This document shows, piece by piece, positions 18,249 to 27,368 of a stretch of 64,000 nt of DNA (positions within the stretch are counted from its first letter, which is position 1; every line of letters begins with the position of its first letter). The notes beneath the pieces were generated by a model. It was given only the letters and a program-made list of their open reading frames with translations. It searched no databases and was not told the DNA's origin. Origin of the DNA: Levilinea saccharolytica (lineage in GTDB: Bacteria > Chloroflexota > Anaerolineae > Anaerolineales > Anaerolineaceae); the NCBI RefSeq assembly GCF_001306035.1, contig NZ_LGCM01000027.1, forward strand, positions 124,001 through 188,000. Direction: 5' to 3'. Position numbers and translations under genes: made by a program.

Positions 18249-19136
18249 TTATCCCTGATAACGTGAAAACAGGTCAGGGATTTCCGTCAGAACTTTACCC
18301 AGTTGGGTTCCAGGCCAAAACAGCAAACTGCCCTCCACCAGGACCACTCGACCTGCCTTGCAGGCGCTGGTCCCGGCAAACGCGCTGTACACATCCTCCA
18401 TCCGATCATTTCCATAGGCATACGGCTCCGTCGGCAGCAGAATCACCTCCGGGTCCGCTCGCAGCACCTCTTCCAGACTCACCCGTGGGTAACGCGTATC
18501 CCGCTCCCCAGGCTCCTCCCCGGGTTGATCCTGTAAGTCGTTTTCCAAGGGGAAATGCCGTTTTCGATCGGCAAAGATGTTCGTCCCGCCCAACCCCTTT
18601 AGCAGATCAGCCGGATACGTATCCTGATTAAAGGTCATCCACCAGCGCTGTCCCGCTTCGCTCACCCCTTCCCAAATTGGGCAAAAATAGCGCATGGGAA
18701 GCACATCCACAATAGAGAGCAGCGCCCACTCGTAGGCCTTCTCCAATAAATGCAGACGTTCTCGTGCGATCGTATCCGGAAAAAGGCTGTCCAACTGCCA
18801 TAAATCCTGGATGGCTTCGGCGACCGTTTTGGGAAACTGCACCCACACCGGCAGCCCGCTCTCCATCAGAGCTTCCACCGCCTGCCGGTCGTTTTCCTCT
18901 TGGTTGGCGATGATCAAATCCGGCTCCAGCCCCCGAATTTTCTCCTCGTCCAGGCTTTTCGGCCCTCCTACTCTTTGAATACGGTCTGCCCATTCTGCAG
19001 GGTAAGCGCAGTAATCCGTGACGCCCACCAGACTCGCCCCCAGCCCCAAATCCAGCAGACTGGCGGTGACAGACGGCACCAGAGACACAATCCGCTCCGG
19101 CGGTTTCGAAAATTGGATTGCGCGTAATTGCCCCAT
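18249..19136 (-). CDS. BtuF/FecB-like helical-backbone metal-receptor protein without signal peptide
   Basis: 295 residues of the periplasmic-binding-protein type used for cobalamin and siderophores: PERIVSLVPSVTASLLDLGL near the N-terminus, VGVTDYCAYP, VGGPKSLDEEKI, LEPDLIIANQEEN, and C-terminal GRVVLVEG. It begins MGQLRAIQFSKPPERIV, with no signal peptide or lipobox, so it may be a cytosolic cobalamin-binding relative rather than an importer receptor; no permease or ATPase gene is adjacent. Last gene of the long reverse array, 26 bases after the M20 hydrolase. Confidence 0.75.
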   Translation of the reverse strand: MGQLRAIQFSKPPERIVSLVPSVTASLLDLGLGASLVGVTDYCAYPAEWADRIQRVGGPKSLDEEKIRGLEPDLIIANQEENDRQAVEALMESGLPVWVQFPKTVAEAIQDLWQLDSLFPDTIARERLHLLEKAYEWALLSIVDVLPMRYFCPIWEGVSEAGQRWWMTFNQDTYPADLLKGLGGTNIFADRKRHFPLENDLQDQPGEEPGERDTRYPRVSLEEVLRADPEVILLPTEPYAYGNDRMEDVYSAFAGTSACKAGRVVLVEGSLLFWPGTQLGKVLTEIPDLFSRYQG

Positions 19137-19162
19137 CGTCTCCCTCCCATACCACCGTGCAG

Positions 19163-20338
19163 CTAACTCTTCTTATGGCTCAGTTCCCAAATCCCCGCGG
19201 CCATCAATCCCGCCCCATACGTCAGGGCCTGCTCGTCAAAATCAAAACGCGGGTGGTGGTGGCTGTAGGTCAACCCCCGCTCCTTGTTTGCAGATCCTAC
19301 AAAGAAGTATACGCCAGGTACGCGTTCTAAGAAAGCGGAAGCGTCTTCGGATGCCATCGTTTGGCAGTCAGCATCCACATGCAGTTCTGGAAACTCTTTC
19401 CTGAACACCATTTCCAATCGCCCCGTCACAGTTGCGTCGTTCACCACCGCTTGCGTCCATTCCTCAATTTCCACTTCCACCTCACACCCCATCGCCTGCG
19501 CCGTCCCCTGGCACACGCTGCGAATGCGCTCCCCCATCCTGGCTTGCACCCCTGGTTCAAAAAAGCGCAGCGTCCCGCCAAATTCAGCCGCCGCCGGAAT
19601 CACGTTCAAAGCCTCCCCGGCATGAAACGCACCCACGCTGATGACACCGGTCTTCAACGCGGAAATATTGCGTGAAACAATGGTCTGCAAAGCCGTGATC
19701 ATCTGCGCCCCCGCCACGATGGGATCTACCGTCTGATGAGGCACCGCTCCATGCCCGCCGACCCCGCGAATTCGCACCTTGAACACATCCGCCCCTGCCA
19801 TCACCGGCCCCTCGCGCAGCCCAACCCACCCCGCCGGGCGGTCGTTCCACAAATGCAGCGCCAGCGCAAAATCACACCCTTCAGCCGCGCCCTGCTCCAC
19901 CATCTGAAAAGCCCCGCCCTGTCCTTCTTCCGCGGGCTGAAAAACAAAGCGCACCTGACCAGCCAATTGCTCTTTCCGGCTCGCCAGCATCCGCGCCGTG
20001 GTCAGGCCAATGGCTACATGCCCGTCATGTCCGCAGGCGTGCATCACCCCCGGGCTGACGGATGCATAATCCGCTCCCGTTTCTTCCTGAATGGGCAGCG
20101 CATCCATATCAAACCGCGCCAGGATCGTTGGGCCGGGTCTTCCCCCTTTTAAGGTTCCCACCACACCCGTTTCAGCAATGCCGGTGACAACTTCCAGTCC
20201 CAATTCCTCTAACTGCCGGGCAATCAGGGCTGCCGTCCGCGTTTCCTGAAAACCCAGTTCCGGGTGTTGGTGCAAATCCCGCCGAATTGATTGATTGAAA
20301 GGGAACAGTTCATTAGCCCAATCCATCCATTCACTCAT
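19163..20338 (-). CDS. M20-family amidohydrolase (aminoacylase/IAA-amino acid hydrolase type)
   Basis: 391-residue metallopeptidase-fold enzyme. DLHQHPELGFQE, ARFDMDALPIQEETG, HACGHDGHVAIG and FQPAEEGQGGA carry the metal ligands (Cys/His/Glu/His) typical of subfamily M20D, which hydrolyses N-acyl amino acids. A dimerisation domain follows (GGHGAVPHQTVDPI), and the last His ligand lies in SHHHPRFDFDE. No signal peptide. Its ATG overlaps the end of the PIG-L gene by four bases, so the two are translated together. Substrate unknown; adjacency to a deacetylase suggests amide hydrolysis of acylated compounds. Confidence 0.85.
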   Translation of the reverse strand: MSEWMDWANELFPFNQSIRRDLHQHPELGFQETRTAALIARQLEELGLEVVTGIAETGVVGTLKGGRPGPTILARFDMDALPIQEETGADYASVSPGVMHACGHDGHVAIGLTTARMLASRKEQLAGQVRFVFQPAEEGQGGAFQMVEQGAAEGCDFALALHLWNDRPAGWVGLREGPVMAGADVFKVRIRGVGGHGAVPHQTVDPIVAGAQMITALQTIVSRNISALKTGVISVGAFHAGEALNVIPAAAEFGGTLRFFEPGVQARMGERIRSVCQGTAQAMGCEVEVEIEEWTQAVVNDATVTGRLEMVFRKEFPELHVDADCQTMASEDASAFLERVPGVYFFVGSANKERGLTYSHHHPRFDFDEQALTYGAGLMAAGIWELSHKKS

Positions 20339-21042
20339 GGTGCTGCCTCCAATTGAATCCTACGGAATCCTTCTGAATACCCCCCTTGCCCATCTCGTTC
20401 AGCCGCAATTGCGGCAATAAACCGTTCGCGGTCGCGGTATTGACTTTTGTGACACAGCAGCGCCTCCAACCGCAGATCAAACCATTCGCTCACATCCAAC
20501 CGCAGGTTGGGTGCGCCTGTGTGCGCCAGCCACAATTCCCGCACGCGGTGCGGCTCGCAGCCTTCATCGCGAAGTTCAGGGTAATACCAGGGCAGAAACG
20601 CCGCCGGATACACCGCATCCGCGCATATTTCCCCGCAGGCGCGGTGATCGCAGTGGTTAACGCTTTCCCGTTCTGGAAAAAACAAAGTCGGGTCCAGACT
20701 CACCACCACCTCAGGCCGCACCTGCCGGATAACACGCACCACTGTTTTGCGCGTTTCAGCGTCTGCACGCAGATACCCATCCTCATAATCGTAAAAAATA
20801 ACGCTTTCCACGCCCAGCAATTCTGCTGCCTGGCGCTGTTCCTCCTGCCGGGTATGCTTCAGGGCTTCCAAGTCCGCATCTGCGCGCTTCGTACCACGGT
20901 TTCCGGATGTCAGAATACAAGAAATTACCCGGTGACCCTCATGGGTCCACCGGGCAATCGTACCACCGCAATAAAATTCCGCATCGTCAGGGTGCGCCAT
21001 AACGACCAATATCGTCTGCGGACATTCCCAACTCTCAATCAT
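20335..21042 (-). CDS. PIG-L/LmbE-family N-deacetylase
   Basis: 235 residues from the chosen ATG. Zn-binding AHPDDAEFYCGG (16-27) and NHCDH (129-133) are the family signature; relatives remove acetyl groups from GlcNAc conjugates, as in bacillithiol or mycothiol synthesis and GPI biosynthesis. The ATG at 21042 directly precedes ESWECPQTILVVMAHPDD and lies four bases after the ricT stop; longer upstream frames only overlap ricT. No other low-molecular-weight thiol genes are nearby, so the substrate is open. Confidence 0.85.
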   Translation of the reverse strand: MIESWECPQTILVVMAHPDDAEFYCGGTIARWTHEGHRVISCILTSGNRGTKRADADLEALKHTRQEEQRQAAELLGVESVIFYDYEDGYLRADAETRKTVVRVIRQVRPEVVVSLDPTLFFPERESVNHCDHRACGEICADAVYPAAFLPWYYPELRDEGCEPHRVRELWLAHTGAPNLRLDVSEWFDLRLEALLCHKSQYRDRERFIAAIAAERDGQGGYSEGFRRIQLEAAP

Positions 21043-21046
21043 CAAT

Positions 21047-22075
21047 CTAACTTCGGCGCTTTTTACCCCCCCGCCGGCGGCGTTGAGGCCTGGGGACGTT
21101 GGGCGCGCCTGGGCGCGGCTCTGTGCGATTCGCTTTCGCACCCTCAGGCAGCGATGAGGATTCTTCTGCCGCGGCTTCCTCAGTATCGCTCACCTCATCC
21201 CGCACGATTTCGCGGGTGGGCTGGGGTGAATCAATTTTCTGCTGAAGCCTTTCCAATTCCTCCGCGGGCTTAATCTCTTCCCGCGGGAATTCGCGGCGGC
21301 CTTTTTCCGGAATTTCCACAATCACTGCGTCTCGCAGCGGCACCACGTCCACCACCTTGCCTTCGCCGATGGGGGTAATGACCCGCTTATTACGCTTGGG
21401 CAGCTTCTGACGGGCGGCCACATACGCGTCGTATTCATAAATCAAGCAGCAGCGCAGCCGCCCGCACATGCCGGTGATTTCCGTCGGCGTCAACGAGATG
21501 CCCTGCTCTTTGGCCATGCGAATAGAAATGGAGCTAAAATCACACAGGAATTTCGAGCAGCAGCGTGTTTCTAAACCGCAGGCGCCCATCCCGCCCAAAA
21601 TCTTGGCCACATCGCGCGGCCCGATCTGGCGGATTTCCACCTGCGAAGGGGCATATACTTTCTGCATATCCTGCCGCAAACTCTTCAGTTCAACCCGTTC
21701 TTCGGCTTCGGTATTGAACATAATCGCCAGGCGCGAGCCGTCAAAACTGTACTCCGCCGCCACGATCTTTACACCTGAGAGGTTCAGCGCCACCACCCGC
21801 GCCCGGCAGGTGGAAACCACCTCTTGTTCCCGCTGCTGCCACACCTGCCGCAGCATGAGGTCGCGCGGGGTCGCCTTGCGCTCAATGGCTTTCAGTTCCA
21901 ATTCAGCCGGAATGTCCCCTTCTTCCAGGCGCTGCGCCACCTGCCCAAGCTGCCAGCCGCGGCTGGTTTCCACCACCACTGCATCCCCCAACCGCAGATC
22001 CGGAAACGCAGAAGCGTCAAAGTGATACACTTTTCCAATGCGGGTGAATCGCACGCCAACAACAATATGGGCCAT
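21047..22075 (-). CDS. ricT: PSP1-domain protein, RicT/YaaT-like
   Basis: 342 residues. The PSP1 core has GMGACGLETRCC (163-173), C178 and MCGRLRCC (203-210), the cysteine set that in Bacillus RicT helps hold Fe-S clusters of the RicAFT complex, which acts with RNase Y in RNA maturation. The C-terminal ~70 residues are acidic then strongly basic (RRRRGGKKRRS at the end) and probably bind nucleic acid. Start MAHIVVGVRF at 22075, three bases after mrp. RicA and RicF partners are not visible here. Confidence 0.85.
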   Translation of the reverse strand: MAHIVVGVRFTRIGKVYHFDASAFPDLRLGDAVVVETSRGWQLGQVAQRLEEGDIPAELELKAIERKATPRDLMLRQVWQQREQEVVSTCRARVVALNLSGVKIVAAEYSFDGSRLAIMFNTEAEERVELKSLRQDMQKVYAPSQVEIRQIGPRDVAKILGGMGACGLETRCCSKFLCDFSSISIRMAKEQGISLTPTEITGMCGRLRCCLIYEYDAYVAARQKLPKRNKRVITPIGEGKVVDVVPLRDAVIVEIPEKGRREFPREEIKPAEELERLQQKIDSPQPTREIVRDEVSDTEEAAAEESSSLPEGAKANRTEPRPGAPNVPRPQRRRRGGKKRRS

Positions 22076-22078
22076 AAT

Positions 22079-23161
22079 TTACTCAATCACTTCAATCGTC
22101 GGGGCGCTCACTTTGGTGAGTGCTTCAACGCTCAGTCTGGCTGCCGTCTTTTCCGCCACATCCTGCAGCGCCTTCGCAGAGGGAGACTCCGGCGCCGAAA
22201 CCATAATCGGAACCCCATTATCTCCACCCTTGCGAACGGAGGGATCCATCGGGATCCCACCAAAATACGGCACGCCGAACATCTTGGCCAATTGCTCCCC
22301 GCCGCCTTGTCCAAACACGTCCATGCGCGTTCCGTCGGGCAGTTCCAGGTAGCTCATATTCTCCACCACGCCCAACACCGGCACATTCAGCTGTTTGAAC
22401 ATCTCCAATCCGCGGCTGGCATCTTCCAGCGAAACTTGCTGCGGCAGGGTCACAATCACGCCGCCGCTCAACGGAACCGACTGCGCCAGGCTCAACTGCG
22501 CGTCGCCCGTTCCTGGTGGCAGGTCGATCACCAAATAATCTAGTTCGCCCCAGGCCACGTCCGCCAAAAACTGGCGGATCGCAGAATGCAGCATTGGGCC
22601 GCGCCAGATGAGGGCTTGTCCTGGCTTCACCAGAAATCCAATGGACATCACTTTCACGCCGTAAGCTTCCGCAGGAACCAGTTTACCGTCCTTGGGGGGA
22701 GGAAGCCGCTGCACGCCCATCATCGTGGGGACATTGGGGCCGTAGATATCTGCATCCAAAAGCCCTACCGCAGCGCCGCTTTTCGCCAACGCCACGGCCA
22801 GGTTCACAGCCACCGTACTCTTGCCCACGCCCCCTTTGCCAGAGGCCACCGCCACCACGTTGCGCACCGGTAAATCCAAAATTCCACGCGGACGGCCGTC
22901 TGCGGGAACTTGCGCGTCCAGGGTCACTTTCACCTCAGTCACCCCTTCCACAGCCATCGCTGCCTGGCGTGCCTCGTTCTCAATTCGGCCCCGCAGCGGG
23001 CAGGCAGGCGTGGTCAACACAATGCGAAAACTTACTTTACCGTCCTCCACGATCAGATCCTGAATCATGTTCAAAGACACCAGGTCTTTATGCAGTTCAG
23101 GCTCTTGGACGGTCGCAAGTTGTTTCAAAACCGCTTCTCTCAAGTTGGATGGATCCGTCAT
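22079..23161 (-). CDS. mrp: Mrp/NBP35-type Fe-S cluster carrier ATPase
   Basis: 360 residues: an N-terminal MIP18/DUF59 domain (~5-85, with TTPACPLRG) and a P-loop ATPase with the deviant Walker [10 protein letters not shown] (108-116), DADIYGPN and DLPPGTGDA. These proteins bind and transfer Fe-S clusters. The CxxC usually found after ENMSY is absent here ([11 protein letters not shown]), a variation I recall in other Mrp branches; Cys54 in the DUF59 domain remains. ATG at 23161 lies 22 bases after the Cys-rich protein. Placed next to nuoI/nuoB it may serve their clusters. Confidence 0.88.
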   Translation of the reverse strand: MTDPSNLREAVLKQLATVQEPELHKDLVSLNMIQDLIVEDGKVSFRIVLTTPACPLRGRIENEARQAAMAVEGVTEVKVTLDAQVPADGRPRGILDLPVRNVVAVASGKGGVGKSTVAVNLAVALAKSGAAVGLLDADIYGPNVPTMMGVQRLPPPKDGKLVPAEAYGVKVMSIGFLVKPGQALIWRGPMLHSAIRQFLADVAWGELDYLVIDLPPGTGDAQLSLAQSVPLSGGVIVTLPQQVSLEDASRGLEMFKQLNVPVLGVVENMSYLELPDGTRMDVFGQGGGEQLAKMFGVPYFGGIPMDPSVRKGGDNGVPIMVSAPESPSAKALQDVAEKTAARLSVEALTKVSAPTIEVIE

Positions 23162-23183
23162 CGATGATTTCTGCCTTTCATTT

Positions 23184-23522
23184 TTAGTCAGCAATCAAGC
23201 CGCCTGACTTCCGAATAAATAACTCAACATCTTGCCGCGCCTGTTGAAATTGATCCGCCAATTCCTGATCACTTCCCCGATAGCGCCGGATGGTTTGCCG
23301 GGCACACAGCGTACATCCTTTCATCGCCCGGAACGAATCTGCGTTGCAGGTGACGCACCCCCCCAGCCGCACCATCATATACACAAAAGCCATCCGCTCT
23401 TCCAGCGGTGCGCCTTCATCACCCACCTGCTGGATCAACTTTTGCCAGCTCCCCCCGCGCACATCCTCCAGACTTTGGATCAGGCGCAGTGGAAATAACA
23501 ATTCTGTGTCCGAATTATACAT
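23184..23522 (-). CDS. small cysteine-motif protein in the nuo array, unknown
   Basis: 112 residues from the ATG at 23522, chosen because a GGAG site lies six bases upstream and the longer frame runs back into nuoI with a basic low-complexity N-terminus. Two pairs, C56-xx-C59 and C70-xx-C73, could bind zinc or a small Fe-S cluster; around them the protein is mainly helical ([31 protein letters not shown] and a C-terminal EL-rich helix). I do not recognise the family. It sits between nuoI and mrp with gaps of 16 and 22 bases, so a link to Fe-S assembly or complex I is inferred from position only. Confidence 0.65.
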   Translation of the reverse strand: MYNSDTELLFPLRLIQSLEDVRGGSWQKLIQQVGDEGAPLEERMAFVYMMVRLGGCVTCNADSFRAMKGCTLCARQTIRRYRGSDQELADQFQQARQDVELFIRKSGGLIAD

Positions 23523-23538
23523 CCTGGCTCCGAATCCC

Positions 23539-24159
23539 TCAAGCAGCCGTTCCCGCCGGGGGCCGCGCCGCGGCTTTTGCCGCCTCTTTGGCCGCCTTCT
23601 CAGCTTCTTCGCGCCGGTAGCTTGTCGGGCGAATTTCAGCATAATATGAGGCGGGTTTTAACAGCCGCTCTTTGTTGAGAATATGGTGCTTATGGCGGTC
23701 GTAGGATGCCATCTCATAATCGTGATCCATACGGATGGCATCAAACGGACAAAATTCTGCGCACATCCCGCAGTTCATGCAAACGTCCACATCAATAAAG
23801 AACTCCGCAGGCGTCGGTATCGGCTTTCCCGTGGCCGCATCAACGGACCGCTCAATCCAGATGCACTGCGGGGGACACACCTTCGCGCAGATACCGCAGG
23901 ACGTGCAGCGCACCGCCTTTTCGCCGTCCTCCTTGACATCATACACCAAAAACGGCACAAATCGAAATTCTTCTGGCACCGGCAGTTTTTCTTCGGGATA
24001 CTGAATGGTAAAAATCCCGCGCGTATCACTGCTGCGCCGCATTTCAATCCCTTCGGCAGTACCGTATCGTTTCCGGCCCACCTTGAGATCTTCCAGGTAG
24101 GTATCCACAAAGTGCCTGAGGGTGATCAGCAAACCGCTTAAGATTCCTTTTCCGTTCAT
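23539..24159 (-). CDS. nuoI: NADH-quinone oxidoreductase subunit I
   Basis: 206-residue peripheral subunit with two [4Fe-4S] motifs: C85/C88/C91/C95 and C127/C130/C133/C137, passing electrons to the N2 cluster in NuoB. The N-terminal amphipathic helix (MNGKGILSGLLITLRHFVDTY) is typical of membrane-facing NuoI. A C-terminal Ala/Glu-rich tail of about 25 residues is an addition to the usual length. It follows nuoCD by 15 bases. Confidence 0.9.
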   Translation of the reverse strand: MNGKGILSGLLITLRHFVDTYLEDLKVGRKRYGTAEGIEMRRSSDTRGIFTIQYPEEKLPVPEEFRFVPFLVYDVKEDGEKAVRCTSCGICAKVCPPQCIWIERSVDAATGKPIPTPAEFFIDVDVCMNCGMCAEFCPFDAIRMDHDYEMASYDRHKHHILNKERLLKPASYYAEIRPTSYRREEAEKAAKEAAKAAARPPAGTAA

Positions 24160-24174
24160 GTTCGTATTCCTCCT

Positions 24175-25917
24175 TTAGCGGTCCACTTCACCCAGCACAA
24201 TATCAATGGAGCCAAGAATGGCGACCACATCCGCCACCTTCCCGCCGCGCGACATGGGCGCCAGGCTGGTCAAATTGATGAAGGTTGGAGCACGGACATG
24301 ATACCGCCAGGGGTTAGGTTTGCCGTTCGACACCAGATAAAATCCGAGTTCACCTTTGGGTCCCTCCACACGTCCATACGATTCTCCAGCCGGAACACGC
24401 ACCTGATAGGCTGGTTTTCCAGTCATGATTGGCCCTTCAGGAAGGTCGCGCAGCGCCTGTTTTAAAATACGCACGCTCTGCCGCATCTCTTCCATCCGCA
24501 CCAAATAGCGGTCGTATATATCCCCATGCAGTCCATACGCCACATCAAATTCAAAGCGGTCGTAGATCGAATACGGCTCCGCCCGCCGCACATCATAGGG
24601 AACCCCCGACGCGCGCAAGACCGGGCCCGTCGCCGAAAGTGCAATCGCATCTTCCGGGGTTAAAACGCCCACCCCTTCACAGCGCTGCCGCACAATCTCA
24701 TTTTCGGTCAAATAGCGGTCAAATTCATCAATTTTCCGCGGCAGCCGATCGTTCACCAATTCTTTAGTCTTCTGCACCGCCTCAGGGCTCATATCGCGCG
24801 CCAGGCCGCCGAATCGGAAGTAGTTGCACATCATGCGCGAGCCGCTGACCATCTCAAAAATATCCACGATCAGTTCCCGCTCTTTAATCCCATACAGCGA
24901 GGGCGTAAAGAAGGCCCCCAGGTCATTCAGTAAAAAGCCCACTGCGATGAAGTGGCTGACAATGCGGGTCAACTCCGCCATGATCACGCGAATGTACTCC
25001 GCCCGCTCCGGCGGCTGAACCCCCATCAACTTCTCCACCGCCAGGGCATAGGCGAAGTTGTTGCTCATCGAAGCAATGTAATCCAGACGATCCGTGAAGG
25101 GCATATTCTGCAAAAACGTGTTCCGCTCCGCGATCTTCTCGTGGTTGCGGTGCAGGTATCCCATCACCGGCTTCAAGTCCAGAATCTTTTCCCCTTCCAG
25201 CAGCGCCACCATACGGAACACCCCATGTGTTGATGGGTGCTGAGGGCCCAAATTGACCACAATCGCATCCGTCTTGATTTCAGGATGCTGTGCCTGCTGC
25301 ACCCGGAATAAGGTCTTATACAGGGTATCGTCCGCGTCTGGAACCAACGATTCTGGGTCAAACCCAGCCGGGTAATCCACGTTATCCGCAAAGGGGTTCA
25401 GGTCTTCTGCCCGCCGCACCTGTCCTTCCGGCCAGCGGCTCTTATACGGCTTAGCTTCTTCTTCAAAATAGGGCTCGTGCCAATCCTTGCGCAAAGGGTG
25501 TCCAGCAAACCCTTCCCAGGTCAAGATTCTGCGCAGGTCGGGATGCCCCTCAAAACGAATGCCCAATAAATCGTACGCCTCCCGCTCCTGTAATTCGGCC
25601 CCTGGGTATAAGGGCACCAGTGAAGGTACTACCGGGTTGTCGCGCGGCACCTGCACTTTATAAACAAAGATCGGCCCTCCGGTCGTGCGGAAGACGTGGT
25701 AAACCACCTCCAGCTTGCCCTCTGGCAGATAATCTACACCCGTGACTGAAGACAGCAAATCATATCCATAGGTATCGCGCAGGGCCTTGGCCACGGCCAA
25801 TAAATGCTCCGTCTCCACGATGTAACCCTGATAACCAGCGCGGTCATCCGGCCGCACCCAATCCGGAAAGATCGTATCAAGCTGCGGGACCAGCGTCTGC
25901 GTCTGAAGATCACTCAT
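24175..25917 (-). CDS. nuoCD: fused NADH-quinone oxidoreductase subunits C/D
   Basis: 580 residues from MSDLQTQT. Residues ~10-150 are NuoC ([27 protein letters not shown] is its signature), then a ~40-residue linker, then NuoD from ~195 ([21 protein letters not shown] and the C-terminal [13 protein letters not shown]). NuoD holds the quinone site (GPQHPSTHG His) with NuoB. The ATG at 25917 overlaps the nuoB stop by eight bases. C/D fusion is known in several bacteria. Confidence 0.93.
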   Translation of the reverse strand: MSDLQTQTLVPQLDTIFPDWVRPDDRAGYQGYIVETEHLLAVAKALRDTYGYDLLSSVTGVDYLPEGKLEVVYHVFRTTGGPIFVYKVQVPRDNPVVPSLVPLYPGAELQEREAYDLLGIRFEGHPDLRRILTWEGFAGHPLRKDWHEPYFEEEAKPYKSRWPEGQVRRAEDLNPFADNVDYPAGFDPESLVPDADDTLYKTLFRVQQAQHPEIKTDAIVVNLGPQHPSTHGVFRMVALLEGEKILDLKPVMGYLHRNHEKIAERNTFLQNMPFTDRLDYIASMSNNFAYALAVEKLMGVQPPERAEYIRVIMAELTRIVSHFIAVGFLLNDLGAFFTPSLYGIKERELIVDIFEMVSGSRMMCNYFRFGGLARDMSPEAVQKTKELVNDRLPRKIDEFDRYLTENEIVRQRCEGVGVLTPEDAIALSATGPVLRASGVPYDVRRAEPYSIYDRFEFDVAYGLHGDIYDRYLVRMEEMRQSVRILKQALRDLPEGPIMTGKPAYQVRVPAGESYGRVEGPKGELGFYLVSNGKPNPWRYHVRAPTFINLTSLAPMSRGGKVADVVAILGSIDIVLGEVDR

Positions 25918-26566
25918 TCTCCACCTCCCCATCCGCGGTCTGTGCCGCCTTTTTTGCTGCGCTCTGCTGCCGGATCAGGTCAAACTTGCGCGGGTCCATC
26001 AAATCGGGGCCGAGTACCGGAATAGGAATGGGCTGGCTAGGCGCTTTGCTGTACCAGCGCGAGGTCGCGATGGACTCCTGTTCCATTTTCTTTTGCAGCG
26101 TGATCAGTCCATTCAAAAGGGATTGCGGGGTGGGCGGGCAGCCCACAATATACACATCCACCGGGATGAAGCGGTCCACCCCTGAAACCACCGTGTACCC
26201 CTCTTTGAAAGGCCCACCACCGCAGGCGCAAGCCCCCATCGCGATCACATACTTCGGTTCCGGCATCTGGTTATACAGCCGCACAATGGTCGGGATCATT
26301 TTCTTCGTCACCGTGCCCGAAACGATCATCACATCCGCCTGGCGCGGGCTGGGGCGCATGACTTCCATCCCGAACCGAGAGAAGTCATACCGGCTTGCCG
26401 CCGTCGCAATCATTTCAATCGCGCAGCACGCCAGGCCGAACATCATCGGCCACACCGAATTGGATCGTCCCCAATTGTAAATTTTATCCAGCGTGGTCAC
26501 CGCCACCTGCGATTTCATTTCCTCAGGGATTTCGTATGGTTCGGTTCTTCGCTCCTGTTCACTCAT
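25910..26566 (-). CDS. nuoB: NADH-quinone oxidoreductase subunit B
   Basis: 218 residues, cluster N2 subunit. LACCAIEM (C47, C48), GACACGGG (C113 and C115) and VGCPPTP (C143) supply the ligands. A C-terminal extension of ~45 residues ending in a charged tail goes beyond the conserved core. First gene of the reverse array; a sigma70-like promoter lies 67 bases upstream. No nuoA precedes it and no membrane subunit genes are in the window, so the rest of complex I must lie elsewhere. Confidence 0.93.
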   Translation of the reverse strand: MSEQERRTEPYEIPEEMKSQVAVTTLDKIYNWGRSNSVWPMMFGLACCAIEMIATAASRYDFSRFGMEVMRPSPRQADVMIVSGTVTKKMIPTIVRLYNQMPEPKYVIAMGACACGGGPFKEGYTVVSGVDRFIPVDVYIVGCPPTPQSLLNGLITLQKKMEQESIATSRWYSKAPSQPIPIPVLGPDLMDPRKFDLIRQQSAAKKAAQTADGEVENE

Positions 26567-26593
26567 CCCGCCACCTTCCTTTGGATTCCATAT

Positions 26594-26617
26594 TCAATTC
26601 GTGTTGGATCAATTCGT
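26594..26617. repeat. tandem TCAATTCGT repeats in nuoB leader
   Basis: TCAATTCGT occurs at 26594-26602 and again at 26609-26617, 15 bases apart, just downstream of the predicted nuoB transcription start; the second overlaps an AATTC/GAATT dyad (26611-26626). Candidate regulator site. Confidence 0.45.
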
Positions 26618-26632
26618 TTGTGAATTTTTTCT

Positions 26633-26660
26633 ATTGTAACATGGATACCCCCTCAGTCAA
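26633..26660 (-). promoter_or_regulatory. promoter of nuoB array
   Basis: Minus strand TTGACT (26660-26655), 16-base spacer, TACAAT (26638-26633), reading toward nuoB. Confidence 0.65.
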
Positions 26661-26695
26661 GCAAAGATTAAAGTAAAATTTTCTTTATTTTATTG

Positions 26696-26701
26696 TATAA
26701 T
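26696..26701 (+). promoter_or_regulatory. -10 TATAAT directly before SufR-like gene
   Basis: A perfect TATAAT ends six bases before the ATG at 26708, so transcription would begin at or within a base or two of the start codon. No -35 match is evident. Confidence 0.5.
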
Positions 26702-26707
26702 CACCGT

Positions 26708-27346
26708 ATGGATCAACCCACGTCTGACCGTATCCTGGCTTACCTGCTCAAACACCGCACCGCCTCGGTGGCGGATCTCAGCCGCGCCCTGGGCCAAACC
26801 CGCCCCAATCTTCAATATCACATCGCCAACCTGCTGCGCGCCGGGAAAATTTCGCCAATTACGGTAGACACCTCCTCTCATCGAAAAGGTCGTCCCGAAA
26901 AATTCTATGCGCTCGCCGCGGATCAAAAACCGGAAAACTTGGCAGCCCTGGCTTCTGCCCTCCTTCGCCTTATTGCCGAAAATCCCGGCCCATCCACGGT
27001 GGATTTGCCAGTAGAATTAGCGCAAGTGATGATGCCCAGTCCGGCCGTCCCTCCCAGTCTCACCTTGCGCATGCAAAATTGCGTCCGTCATTTCAACCAA
27101 CACGGCTATGACTCCCGATGGGAAGCGCATCAATCCGGCCCCCGCCTCATCTTCCGCGCCTGCCCCTACTGGCGTATCATCCATAATCATCCTGAGTTAT
27201 GTCAAATGGATCAACACATCGTCCGCCGCCTCACAGGCGCTGCCGTCCAACAGCACAGCCGCATTCACCCCGCAGATCCGACCTCCTCATGCCTGTTCAC
27301 CCTGGAAACCGAAGCGGCCAATTCTTCAAATACTGCTCCATGCTGA
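26708..27346 (+). CDS. SufR-like winged-helix Fe-S sensing regulator
   Basis: 212 residues. The N-terminus (7-70) is a DeoR/ArsR-like winged helix (ASVADLSRALGQTRPNLQYHIANLLRAG), with the KGRPEKFYAL wing typical of SufR relatives. The C-terminal part has C152-x12-C165 in the context ACPYWRIIHNHPELC, very like SufR's cluster-binding segment, and C195; the third SufR Cys is missing, with His residues (QQHSRIH, 181-187) in the gap. It probably binds an Fe-S cluster and senses redox or Fe-S status. It is divergent from nuoB, whose array is rich in Fe-S proteins, making that array the likely target. Confidence 0.65.
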   Translation: MDQPTSDRILAYLLKHRTASVADLSRALGQTRPNLQYHIANLLRAGKISPITVDTSSHRKGRPEKFYALAADQKPENLAALASALLRLIAENPGPSTVDLPVELAQVMMPSPAVPPSLTLRMQNCVRHFNQHGYDSRWEAHQSGPRLIFRACPYWRIIHNHPELCQMDQHIVRRLTGAAVQQHSRIHPADPTSSCLFTLETEAANSSNTAPC

Positions 27347-27368
27347 CTTAGATTAAGGCAGGTGAAAA

